Of a DNA stretch of 64,000 nt, positions 8,036 to 16,404 are shown piece after piece. The notes under the pieces are model-generated. The model had not been told where the DNA came from and ran no database searches. It saw nothing but the letters and a program-made list of their open reading frames with translations. The position numbers were made by a program, and so were the translations under genes. The stretch is from contig NZ_CP011389.1 of the NCBI RefSeq assembly GCF_001007995.1, positions 2,642,501 through 2,706,500 of the forward strand, written 5' to 3'. This stretch comes from Deinococcus soli (ex Cha et al. 2016) (lineage in GTDB: Bacteria > Deinococcota > Deinococci > Deinococcales > Deinococcaceae). The number at the start of each line of letters is the position of its first letter. Positions within the stretch are counted from its first letter, which is position 1.

Positions 8036-9420
8036 CGCGCCTGAAGTTCGGCCTGCCCGGCCGCCGCACCGCCCTGAGCGCCGCCGCCGCCAGCCTGCTC
8101 CTGATCGGACTGGCGGGCGCGCAGATTGCCTTCTCCCGCCTGAATCTGGCGGGGCGGGACGTGCAGAGCATCCAGCTGTACGGCGCGGAGTACGCCAGCC
8201 AGAGCAACCTCAGCGGCCTGCTGAGCATCACGCAGGACAGCGGTGTGGTCCGCGTGACCGGCCTGGGCCACACCCTGCTGCTCCCCCTGGACGAGGACCA
8301 GCAGCGGGCCACCACGGCGTTCAACACCGTGCAACTCGACACGCGGCGCGTGCAGGGGCGCACCGCGACGCTGGTGAACGGCAACCTGTACCTGCCACTG
8401 GACACCCTGGCCAGCGGCCTGGGCGCCCAGTACGAGCAGGGCCGGTTCACGCTGACCGCGCCGAAACTGGTCAGCGTCAGCAGCCGCGCCGGGCGCGACA
8501 CGGACCGCGTCGTGCTGGACCTCAGCCGGGACGTGCCGGTCACCGACGAGCAGCGCGGCGACCGGGTCGTCCTGACGTTGAAAGGCATCCAGGGCGACGC
8601 GCGGCGCTACACCACCCGCGGAGCGTTCGTGCCCAGCGCGGAGGTCGCGCGCAGCGGCAGCGACCTGACCGTCACGCTGCCCCTGCCGGCCAGCAGCGGG
8701 TACCGGGTGTTCAAGGTCGTGCGGGGCAGCGGCGTGCGTGTCGTCGTGGACGCCGGACCCGGCGTGGCCAGCAGCGCCCCGGAGGTCCTGTCGCGCATCA
8801 ACTCTCCGCTGATCGTTCTGGATCCCGCCGTGGTGCCCGGCGTGAGCAGCGACGTCACGCTGGAAGTCGCCCGGCAGGCCGCGCAGCTCCTGACCGAGAA
8901 GGGCTGGCAGGTGCGCGTCACGCGGGACAGCGGCGCCGGACTGAACCGCGAGGAGGTCCTGACGCTGGCCCGCCAGAGCGACGTGTACCTCGCGCTGGAC
9001 CTGGGCCGCCTGCCCGGCGCGCGCCGCAGCGGCGTCACCGTGTACGAGCAGACGGGTCGGGCCAGCAGTCAGCTGATCAACGCCCTGCGCGGCGGCAGCA
9101 GCGCCCCCTACAGCACCCTGGTCGTGGCCGGGGCGGGCAGCACCCGCCGCCTGGGTGAACTGCTGCGCGGAGAGCTCAAGGGCGGCGGCGTCACCGCCGG
9201 GCAGCAGAGCATCAGCCGCGTGCAGAGCCTCGGGGAGGCCCCGCAGGCGGCGCTGCTGCTGGAACTCGGCTGGGCGAACAACGCGCAGGACCTCGCCACG
9301 CTGGGCAGCGCCGCCCGGCAGAAGATCCTGTCGGTCGCGGTGGCCCGCTCGGTCGCCACGTACCTGACGGCCCGCGCGAACAACAACGCGAATCTCAGCG
9401 CGCCCGGAGGCACCCAGTGA
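8032..9420 (+). CDS. N-acetylmuramoyl-L-alanine amidase-like protein, zinc site degenerate
   Basis: 462 residues. N-terminal signal/anchor (~14-32), two AMIN-like beta regions (~35-130 and 140-245), then an Amidase_3-like domain (~260-450). The fold is recognisable (IVLDP, VTLEVARQAAQLLTEKGW, LNREEVLTLARQSDVYLALDLG, AALLLELGWANN), but the usual zinc ligands are absent: the DPGHGG motif reads DPAVVPG and the SIHxN motif reads ALDLG. Only the late catalytic-type Glu (LLELG) remains. It probably does not cleave peptidoglycan and may bind or regulate. GTG start overlaps smpB (GTGA). Confidence 0.82.
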   Translation: MTRLKFGLPGRRTALSAAAASLLLIGLAGAQIAFSRLNLAGRDVQSIQLYGAEYASQSNLSGLLSITQDSGVVRVTGLGHTLLLPLDEDQQRATTAFNTVQLDTRRVQGRTATLVNGNLYLPLDTLASGLGAQYEQGRFTLTAPKLVSVSSRAGRDTDRVVLDLSRDVPVTDEQRGDRVVLTLKGIQGDARRYTTRGAFVPSAEVARSGSDLTVTLPLPASSGYRVFKVVRGSGVRVVVDAGPGVASSAPEVLSRINSPLIVLDPAVVPGVSSDVTLEVARQAAQLLTEKGWQVRVTRDSGAGLNREEVLTLARQSDVYLALDLGRLPGARRSGVTVYEQTGRASSQLINALRGGSSAPYSTLVVAGAGSTRRLGELLRGELKGGGVTAGQQSISRVQSLGEAPQAALLLELGWANNAQDLATLGSAARQKILSVAVARSVATYLTARANNNANLSAPGGTQ

Positions 9421-9968
9421 GCGTGCCCCGCAAGCTGTTCTCACCGTTCAACGTGGTGGCTGCCGCGCTGCTCGCCGCGTCCGTGCTGGCCCTACAGGCC
9501 GTGCAGCGCACGCCGCCCACCCCCGAGCCGCCCAAACTGGACCTGACCGAACGGCAGACCCTGAAGGTCAAGGTGTACTTCACCGACCCGCAGGTGCAGA
9601 CCCTCAAGGCCGAGACCCGCACGGTGCAGGTGTCGCGCACGAACACCCGTTCGGTCGCGCAGGCCGCCGTGGACGTCTGGGCGCGCGGCCCGTACGACAA
9701 GAGCTTCCTGGGTGTCGTACCCACCGGCACACCCGCCCCGAAGGTGTATCTGCGCGGCGCGCACTACTACGTGGACCTACCCGACGCGTACACCAAGCTC
9801 CGCTACGGTCCCAGCGGTGAGCGGATGCTGCTGTGCACCCTGACCCGCACCCTGATCGAGCAGAAGGGGCAGGACGTGACGTTCCTGGTCAGCGGGCAGA
9901 ACGTCGAGGCGCTGGGCCGCATGGACCTCACGCAGCCGTTCGCGGCCGGGGACTGCGCCGACCAGTGA
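9417..9968 (+). CDS. GerMN domain-containing membrane-anchored protein
   Basis: 183 residues: one N-terminal transmembrane segment (~10-27), a Pro-rich linker, then a GerMN (sporulation/germination) domain with VKVYFTDPQ, the VAQAAVDVWARGP helix and LLCTLTRTLIEQKG. GerMN domains act extracytoplasmically in cell-envelope assembly. The GTG start overlaps the stop of the amidase-like gene by 4 nt, so the two are made together; the pairing supports an envelope role. smc follows 21 nt later. Confidence 0.85.
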   Translation: MSVPRKLFSPFNVVAAALLAASVLALQAVQRTPPTPEPPKLDLTERQTLKVKVYFTDPQVQTLKAETRTVQVSRTNTRSVAQAAVDVWARGPYDKSFLGVVPTGTPAPKVYLRGAHYYVDLPDAYTKLRYGPSGERMLLCTLTRTLIEQKGQDVTFLVSGQNVEALGRMDLTQPFAAGDCADQ

Positions 9969-9989
9969 CGGGCAACCAGTAAGGCCACC

Positions 9990-12900
9990 ATGCTTCAGAG
10001 CGTCACCCTGCAGGGTTTCAAGAGTTTCGCCGACCGCACCCGCCTGGAGTTCGGGCCCGGCGTCAGCGCCGTCATCGGCCCGAACGGCAGCGGCAAGAGC
10101 AACGTTGTGGAGGCCATCCGCTGGGCCACCCACCAGGCCCGCGCGCGGGACCTGCGCGCCGGGCGCGGCACCGAACTGATCTTCCACGGCAGCGGCGGCA
10201 AGGCCCCGCTGGGGCTGGCCGAGGTGCAGCTGGAACTCGTGACGCCCGCCGGGGACCGCGTGAACCTCGCGCGGCGCGTGTACCGCGACGGCACCGGCGA
10301 GCAGGACCTGAACGGCCGCGGCGTGCGCGTGCGGGACGTGCAGGGCGCGCTGCGGGGCACCGGCCTGGGCCCCGGCGGGCTGGCCGTGATCGGGCAGGGC
10401 GAGGTCAGCGGCGTCGTGCAGGCCGAAGGCAGGACCCTGCTGGGCTACGTGCAGGAGGCCGCCGGGCTGTCCCGCGCCGTCACCGCCCGTCAGGAGACCG
10501 AGGCGCGGCTGCGCGAGGCCGACACCCACCTGGACTCGCTGCGGCTGGTGCTGAACGAACGCGAGGCCGCGCTGGAAAGACTGTCGCGCGCCGCGCAGGA
10601 CGCCCGCACCCACCGCGACCTGAGCGGCCGGGTGCTGACGCTGGAGGACGCCCTGAAACGCGACCGGCAGCTCACCCTGGCGCGCGAGGTCTTCGCTGCC
10701 CGCACCGAAGCCGCGGGGCTGGAGGCCCGCAGCGCCGCCCTGGCCGCCGAGGTGCAGGCGGCCGCTACTGCTGTGGACGCCGCGCGAGACGCCGCGCAGG
10801 AGGCCCGCGCCCGCCGCGACGCGTACGCCGGGGCGCTCGACACGCTGCGCGCCGCCCGCGACGCCGCCGCGCAGGCGCAGCGCTACCGCGCCCACCTGGA
10901 CGCCGAACGACAGACCCTGACCGCCGAGCTGGACGCGCTGCCCCGCACGCCGCCCGAACAGCCCGCCCCGGACCTGACCGCGCTGGACGCGGCGCTGACG
11001 CAGGCGCGCGCGCAGGCGGACGCCGCCGAACGCCGCGCCCGCACCCTGGACGCCGACCTGACCCGCGCCCGCACCCTGGCCGCCCGCGCCGCCGAGGCCG
11101 CCGCCCGTCAGGACGCCAGCCGCGAGACCATCCGCGCCGAGTACGAGCGCGCCCAGGGCAACCTGACCCAGGCCCGTGAAGCGCTGGACGCCGCGCAGGA
11201 CCGCCTCACACACGCCCGCGCCGCCCGTGAAGCCGCCGAGCGCGCCTACCTGGGCGTCCGCGACGACCGCGAGGCCGCCACGCAGCACGAACGGCATCTG
11301 CGCGGCGAACTGGCCCGCGTGAACGCCAGCGTCGCCCCGCTGCGGCGCGAACGCGACCGGCTGGAACAGACCCTGAACTCCTACGCCCGCTACGGCGAGG
11401 GCGCCCGCAACGCCCTGCGCCTCGACCACCCGGGCATCGTCGGCTCGGTCGCGGACCTGCTGACCGTCCCCGCCGAGTACGAGGTCGCGCTGGGCGCCGC
11501 GCTGGGCCGTCGCCTGGAACAGGTCGTCGTGAACCGCGCGGACGACGCCCGTGAGATCATCGACGAACTGAAGCGCGTGGGCGGACGCGCGACGTTCCTG
11601 CCGCTGGACCTCATCCGCGCCCGGCCCCGCCGCGACGGCGCGCTGCTGCGCGAGGACGGCGTGATCGGGAACCTCGCGGACCTGTGCCCCAGCGACCCGC
11701 CCCTGGTCGCCGAGAGCATCCTGGCCGACACGATGGTCGTCCGCGACCTGCGCGCCGCGAACCGCATCGCCCGCGCGCACGCCAGTCGCCCCCGCCTCGT
11801 CACGCTGGACGGCGAACTCGTCGAACCGGGCGGCGCGATCACCGGGGGCCGCGCCCGCGACACCGGCAGCGGCGTCCTGGGCGACCAGCGCCGCTTCCAG
11901 GAACTCGACGCGGAACTCGAAGACGCCGACCGGCAGAGCAGCCGCCTGAGTGCCGAACTGAAGAAGGTCGAGGCGACCCTGGCAGGCAGCGCCGAACGGC
12001 ACGACACGCTGCTCGCCGCCCGCGAACGCGCCGCGCAGGAGGAGGCGGGCGCGGAGCGCCGCGTGACCGAACTGGGCGCGCAGACCCGCAGCCTCCAGGC
12101 GAACCATGACCGCCTCGCGGCCCGCCTGGGTCCCGACGAGGCGGAACCCGAACCCCTGGCCCCCGGCGAGACCCTGCCGGACGTGGACGCCCTGACCGCC
12201 AGCCTCCAGACCGCCCGGGAGAGTGCCGAGACGCACCGCGCGCAGGAACGCCACGCGGCCGAGGCGCTGGCCCTGGCGCAGCAGGCGGACGCCGCGTGGC
12301 GCGCCTACCGCACCGGCCGCGCCCGCGCCGGGGACCTGCGCGCCCGTCTGGACACCAACGCCACCTCGCTGACTGCCCAGGATGCCCTGCTGGACGCCGC
12401 CCGCGCCGAGGTGACCCGCCGCGAGGCTGCTCTGGGCACCCTCGACGAGAACGAGTACGCCCGCGCCGAGTACGCCCGCGAGAAGGCCGCGCAGGACTAC
12501 GCGAACCTCATCGGCACGCAGAACAGGGCCCGCGCCCGCCTGGACGACCTGCGCCTCCTGATCGCCCGGCGCGAGGGCAGCCTGGAACCCATCCCCGACG
12601 GCTGCCTCCCGCCCGGCACGCCCCGCGAGTGGACGGCCGAACTGACCCGCACCCGCGCCGCGCTGGACGCCCTGGGCCCCGTGAACGCCCGCGCCGAGGC
12701 CGACCACACCGCCGAGACCGAACTGCTGGATGCCCAGCGCGCCGAACTGCACGACGCGGACGCCGCCGCGCAGGAACTCCGCGCGCACCTGGGTGAACTC
12801 CAGGCGGCCGAGGAACACGCCACCCGCGCCGCCTTCGACCGCGTGAACACCGCCTTCCGCGAGTACAGCACCGAACTCCTGGGCGGGCAGGGCGACCTGG

Positions 12901-13316
12901 AACCCGAAACCGACGACGCGGGCATCCTGCGCGGCCTGCGCCTGGCCGTGCAGCCGCGCGGGAAACGCACCCGCTCCATGACCCTCCTGTCCGCCGGGGA
13001 ACGCACCATGGCGGGCCTGGGCTTCCTGTTCGCCCTGAACCACGCCGGGGGCGATCTGACCGGGGAGGGGGGCAGCGCCGGGGGCCTCCCCCTGGCCGTC
13101 CTGGACGAGGTGGACGCCCCGCTGGACGAGGCGAACATCCGCCGCTTCACCGCGTTCCTGGGGCGCTTCAGCGAACGCGGCGCGCAGTTCCTGCTCGTCA
13201 CGCACCAGAAAGCCACCATGGAAGTCGCGCACGCCCTGTGGGGCGTCACCACCGACCAGACCGGCGCCAGCCGCGTCCTGAGCATCCGCCAGCACGACGA
13301 CGCCCGCGCCGGGTAA
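9990..13316 (+). CDS. smc: Chromosome segregation protein SMC
   Basis: 1108 residues, ATPase of the bacterial condensin. Walker A GPNGSGKS at residues 30-37, a long Arg/Ala-rich coiled coil, a hinge at ~475-620 (GIVGSVADLLTV to EPGGAITGGR), a second coiled coil, the ABC signature LLSAGERT at ~999 and Walker B AVLDEVDAPLDE near 1035. The signature has Ala in place of the usual first Gly (LSGGE). The ATG at 9990 has GTAAGG 5 nt upstream. Downstream of the smpB-amidase-GerMN set, likely co-transcribed. No scpA or scpB is in the window. Confidence 0.97.
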   Translation: MLQSVTLQGFKSFADRTRLEFGPGVSAVIGPNGSGKSNVVEAIRWATHQARARDLRAGRGTELIFHGSGGKAPLGLAEVQLELVTPAGDRVNLARRVYRDGTGEQDLNGRGVRVRDVQGALRGTGLGPGGLAVIGQGEVSGVVQAEGRTLLGYVQEAAGLSRAVTARQETEARLREADTHLDSLRLVLNEREAALERLSRAAQDARTHRDLSGRVLTLEDALKRDRQLTLAREVFAARTEAAGLEARSAALAAEVQAAATAVDAARDAAQEARARRDAYAGALDTLRAARDAAAQAQRYRAHLDAERQTLTAELDALPRTPPEQPAPDLTALDAALTQARAQADAAERRARTLDADLTRARTLAARAAEAAARQDASRETIRAEYERAQGNLTQAREALDAAQDRLTHARAAREAAERAYLGVRDDREAATQHERHLRGELARVNASVAPLRRERDRLEQTLNSYARYGEGARNALRLDHPGIVGSVADLLTVPAEYEVALGAALGRRLEQVVVNRADDAREIIDELKRVGGRATFLPLDLIRARPRRDGALLREDGVIGNLADLCPSDPPLVAESILADTMVVRDLRAANRIARAHASRPRLVTLDGELVEPGGAITGGRARDTGSGVLGDQRRFQELDAELEDADRQSSRLSAELKKVEATLAGSAERHDTLLAARERAAQEEAGAERRVTELGAQTRSLQANHDRLAARLGPDEAEPEPLAPGETLPDVDALTASLQTARESAETHRAQERHAAEALALAQQADAAWRAYRTGRARAGDLRARLDTNATSLTAQDALLDAARAEVTRREAALGTLDENEYARAEYAREKAAQDYANLIGTQNRARARLDDLRLLIARREGSLEPIPDGCLPPGTPREWTAELTRTRAALDALGPVNARAEADHTAETELLDAQRAELHDADAAAQELRAHLGELQAAEEHATRAAFDRVNTAFREYSTELLGGQGDLEPETDDAGILRGLRLAVQPRGKRTRSMTLLSAGERTMAGLGFLFALNHAGGDLTGEGGSAGGLPLAVLDEVDAPLDEANIRRFTAFLGRFSERGAQFLLVTHQKATMEVAHALWGVTTDQTGASRVLSIRQHDDARAG

Positions 13317-13647
13317 CCCCACCGTCCGACCGTCCAGGGAGCCGCTGTTCACGGGACAGCCGGCCCCCTGCTCCGTGCTGCCGTTCCCAGACCGGGCCGA
13401 TCATGCCCCGCCTGAATCTGATCACGAGCTGATCACGGCCCCCCCGGCATGCTGACTTCAGACGCCACGGGGACAGCCCACATCCAGCCTCCCGGACGTG
13501 TCCAGACCGTTCTCCCCACCGTTCCCTCCACACCACCCAGAGGTTCTCACCTGCCGACACGCTGACCCGAATCCCGCGTGCTGCCGTCCCGCACGCCCCG
13601 TCCACCCCGCGCCCCTCCGTCTTCCCGCCTCACCCCGGAGTGAACCC
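13317..13647. other. 331-bp intergenic region after smc
   Basis: No convincing gene. It contains an imperfect CCGCTGT / ACAGCCGG hairpin (~13341-13361) after smc, and two palindromic TGATCA hexamers 11 bp apart (13419-13436 region), which could be a regulator site for the lipoprotein gene. The rest is C-rich and featureless. Confidence 0.4.
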
Positions 13648-15417
13648 ATGACATACCTGAATCTGCCCGTTCTGGCCCTGCCCGTCCTGACCCTGACCGC
13701 CCTGCTCGCCGCCTGCGGCGCCCCCATCACCCCCGCCCCGGAGCAGGCCAGACCCGACAGCACCGGCCCCGAGCTGACCCGCCCCGCCGACCTGCCCGCC
13801 GCACGCGGCGCGGTCCGCAACGTCAGCGCCCTGACCGTCAGCGACGCCTGGCGCGGCACCACCTGGCGCACCCTGAAACAGGGCGAGGGCGTCACCCTGG
13901 TCGGCGCCGACGACGCCACCAACGCCGAGAAGGGCGACACGGCCGCCACCGCTGACCTGCCCCTGCTGTGCCTGAACGTGGACGGCCGCCCCGCTCCCAA
14001 GGGCGTGGACAGCTGGGTGGGCGGCGAGGTGCGACTCAGCCCCGCCGTGAACGGCACCAGCCTGACCTCCCGCAAGGTGGCCGACCTGCTGTGCGCCACC
14101 GAGTTCGGCGGCGGCTGGCGCGTGGCGGGCACCCGCGACGGCACCGGCTGGCAACTGCTCGCCGCCGGGCAGACCGACCCGGACACCCGCTTCTGGGTGG
14201 CCGCCGAGGACGCCCCCGCCAACCCCTGGAACAGCGACGGGGAACGCCCGGACGCCGTGATTCCCGACACCACCCACGTCCTGGGCGCCGAGGACCGAGC
14301 CGGACTGCTCAGGGCCAGCGAGGACGGGCGCGTCCTGGTATTCCGCAGTGGCGCCCCCATCCTGCGCACCCTGAAAGAGGGCATGGCCCTCGTCAGCCGC
14401 CCCGCCGACGCCGCGCCCGCCGGACTGCTGGGCCGCGTGAAGGCCCTGGAACGCGGCGCGGACACCACCACCGTGTACACCAGCGAAGTCTCACTGGAGG
14501 AGATCATCCAGGACGGCGCGCTGGACGCCGCCGTGAAACTCGACTCCAGCATGATCGACTTCGAGAAGTCCGGCAGCGCCATCCGAATGCAGGAGAAGAG
14601 CCTAGGCGCCCAGCGGACCTTCAACTTCTTCAGCTTCAGCCGCAACCCTTTCTGCCTGTACGACCACGCCGCCCGGTCCCTGGGCTGCGACGACGGGCAG
14701 GCGTCCGGACTGCGCAGCCGCGTCCCCGCCACGAACTACGTCACCCTGGACGGCCAGCTCAGCGCCCGCGCCGACGCCTTCGTGAACGTGAACATCAGCT
14801 GGTTCCGCCTCCAGCACTTCGATGCGGGCGTGCAGCTCAGCGAGAGTGCGCGTGCCACCCTGTTCGCCAAGGGCTCGTACATGTGGAACGTCAACCGCGA
14901 CCTCACACAGTGGCAGGTGGTGTTCAGCCCCATCACGTTCACCATCGGCCCCGTCCCGGTCGTGATCACGCCCATCCTCGTGCCCACCGTCGGCACGAAC
15001 GGCCAGATCACCGCCACCCTCCGCTACGAGGCCAGCCAGTCCTTCACCGGCCGGTACGGCGTCGAATACAACCGCGGCAGCGGCTGGCGCGGCATCAACA
15101 CCAACACCTGGACGTTCAGCGCCCCGCCCGCCCCGACCGCCACCGCCAGCGCGCAGGTCAGCGCGTACCTGGGCGCCAAGGGCATCCTCGCCCTGTACAG
15201 CGCGTCCGCCAGTGGTCCGCAGGTCTTCGTGCACGCCAAACCCTTCGTGGAAGGGCAGGCCAGCGGCACCTTCGGCCCCGGCCAGACCAGCTACAGCCTG
15301 TGCGCCTACGCCGGGGTGCGCGTGGACGCCGGGGCAGCCCTCCCACTCGTCAGCAGCGCCCCCTGGCAGGCCCAGGTCCTGAACTGGCGTCAGCGGATCT
15401 ACTCGCACAACTGCTGA
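13648..15417 (+). CDS. Large lipoprotein of unknown function
   Basis: 589 residues. Type II signal peptide with lipobox LLAAC (Cys at residue ~24), so membrane-anchored on the outside. A Pro-rich spacer follows, then a globular part with two similar modules (WRTLKQGEGVTLV and LRTLKEGMALVSR), and a beta-rich C-terminal half (from ~residue 365) with many alternating polar/hydrophobic strands and a final Cys. No known family is recognised. The ATG has CGGAG 7 nt upstream. It stands alone between smc and a small membrane protein. Confidence 0.8.
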   Translation: MTYLNLPVLALPVLTLTALLAACGAPITPAPEQARPDSTGPELTRPADLPAARGAVRNVSALTVSDAWRGTTWRTLKQGEGVTLVGADDATNAEKGDTAATADLPLLCLNVDGRPAPKGVDSWVGGEVRLSPAVNGTSLTSRKVADLLCATEFGGGWRVAGTRDGTGWQLLAAGQTDPDTRFWVAAEDAPANPWNSDGERPDAVIPDTTHVLGAEDRAGLLRASEDGRVLVFRSGAPILRTLKEGMALVSRPADAAPAGLLGRVKALERGADTTTVYTSEVSLEEIIQDGALDAAVKLDSSMIDFEKSGSAIRMQEKSLGAQRTFNFFSFSRNPFCLYDHAARSLGCDDGQASGLRSRVPATNYVTLDGQLSARADAFVNVNISWFRLQHFDAGVQLSESARATLFAKGSYMWNVNRDLTQWQVVFSPITFTIGPVPVVITPILVPTVGTNGQITATLRYEASQSFTGRYGVEYNRGSGWRGINTNTWTFSAPPAPTATASAQVSAYLGAKGILALYSASASGPQVFVHAKPFVEGQASGTFGPGQTSYSLCAYAGVRVDAGAALPLVSSAPWQAQVLNWRQRIYSHNC

Positions 15418-15505
15418 ACCCTAGTTGCGCGGCGGCCTGCTCCCCTGCGGGGCGGGCCGCGCATCTGTGATCTCACCGGGCGGCGCCGCCCGGTACACTC
15501 CGGGC

Positions 15506-15847
15506 ATGACCACGCAGACGCGCGCCGCTCAAGTCGGCCGGATTCTCCTGTTCGGCCTGGGCGCCGGTCTGGGCACGGCCGCGCTGTGCGTCCTGATCAA
15601 CGCACTTCTGGCGGGCGGTCTGACCCGCGCGGGTGCGGCCACCGCCCTGGGCTGGGGCGGCCTGATCCTGACGTTCCTGGCCGGGGCGATCATCTACTCG
15701 CAGAACGGTCAGCGCCAGATCGAGACCGGCATGCGTGCCCGCCTGGGCGAGGCCTACCGCGCGCCAGGACTGCCCTGGGCGCAGATCCTCACCGCCCTGA
15801 TCGGCGGCGGGGTGCTGTTCCTCGGGCAGTTCGCGCTGATCCGCTGA
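15506..15847 (+). CDS. Small integral membrane protein, unknown function
   Basis: 113 residues with three predicted transmembrane segments (~12-36, 43-63, 92-111) and a polar loop QNGQRQIETGMRARLGE between the second and third. The ATG lies 6 nt after TACACT (15494-15499), a leaderless start; an in-frame upstream extension would cross the promoter. No family recognised. Confidence 0.78.
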   Translation: MTTQTRAAQVGRILLFGLGAGLGTAALCVLINALLAGGLTRAGAATALGWGGLILTFLAGAIIYSQNGQRQIETGMRARLGEAYRAPGLPWAQILTALIGGGVLFLGQFALIR

Positions 15848-15888
15848 CCGGCCTGCTGCTGACCGGCCTGCTGCTGACTGGCCTGCCG
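15844..15888 (+). repeat. Tandem 15-bp repeat, three copies
   Basis: CTGACCGGCCTGCTG twice exactly, then a third copy with two changes. The array overlaps the stop codon of the small membrane protein gene and continues into the spacer. Multiples of three, so copy changes in coding sequence would keep frame; here the first TGA ends the gene. Confidence 0.9.
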
Positions 15889-15954
15889 CACCCCCTGCCG
15901 GACTGCGCCATTCGTGGGATGGCCCGCCGGGCCCTGTGCGTGGCATGCTGGGGT

Positions 15955-16347
15955 ATGGACATCACGCCGACCAATTCCACGCCGCAGGAGGCGCTCAGCG
16001 CGTTCCTGACGCACTGGCAGGGCGGGCAGTACCACGCGATGGCCCTGGCGCTGCCCGCGCGCCTGTTTCCCACGCGGCGGCGCAGCGTGCGGCAGGTGCG
16101 CCGCGCTTACCCCGGCACCCTGAGCGGGTTCAGCATCCTGTCCGCACGGGACACCGACCCGGCCGCGACGAGCGTGGACGTGCAGGTGCTGTGGCGCCAG
16201 CGGGGCGGGCTGGAACTGGGCCGCGTGCGCTACCGCATGGTGTACGTGGACGACCGCGACCAGCCCATCGCCCGGCACCACCCGGGCGGGCAGTGGAAGC
16301 CGTTCGCGACGTACACCCTGCCGGTGCCCCGGCCCCTGCGGGCGTAA
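15955..16347 (+). CDS. Conserved hypothetical protein, NTF2-like size
   Basis: 130 residues, cytoplasmic, no signal. It opens with PQEALSAFLTHWQGGQYHAMA, a helix pair like that starting NTF2/SnoaL-like domains, followed by beta strands (TSVDVQVLWRQR, RYRMVYVDD, WKPFATYTLP). CATGCT lies 7 nt upstream of the ATG, a weak leaderless promoter. The NTF2-like fold is my inference only. Confidence 0.7.
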   Translation: MDITPTNSTPQEALSAFLTHWQGGQYHAMALALPARLFPTRRRSVRQVRRAYPGTLSGFSILSARDTDPAATSVDVQVLWRQRGGLELGRVRYRMVYVDDRDQPIARHHPGGQWKPFATYTLPVPRPLRA

Positions 16348-16358
16348 CGAGCGTGGAG

Positions 16359-16394
16359 GAGAGGGGGCGGGTCCGCGCAGGTCCGCCCTCTCTC
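16359..16394. terminator. Bidirectional hairpin between convergent genes
   Basis: Arms GAGAGGGGGCGG (16359-16370) and CCGCCCTCTCTC (16383-16394) pair with one mismatch around a 12-nt loop, between the convergent hypothetical gene and the amylase gene. No T run on the plus side. Confidence 0.5.
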
Positions 16395-16404
16395 TGTGGC
16401 CGGG

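Noticed and set aside
9777..13352. A very long open frame on the minus strand opposite smc
   Set aside because: It is the G/V/Q-rich shadow frame typical of high-GC DNA. Its peptide has no domain and the plus strand has a full SMC.
13498..13647. N-terminal extension of the lipoprotein
   Set aside because: The extra ~50 residues are Pro/Arg-rich and would bury the signal peptide and lipobox.
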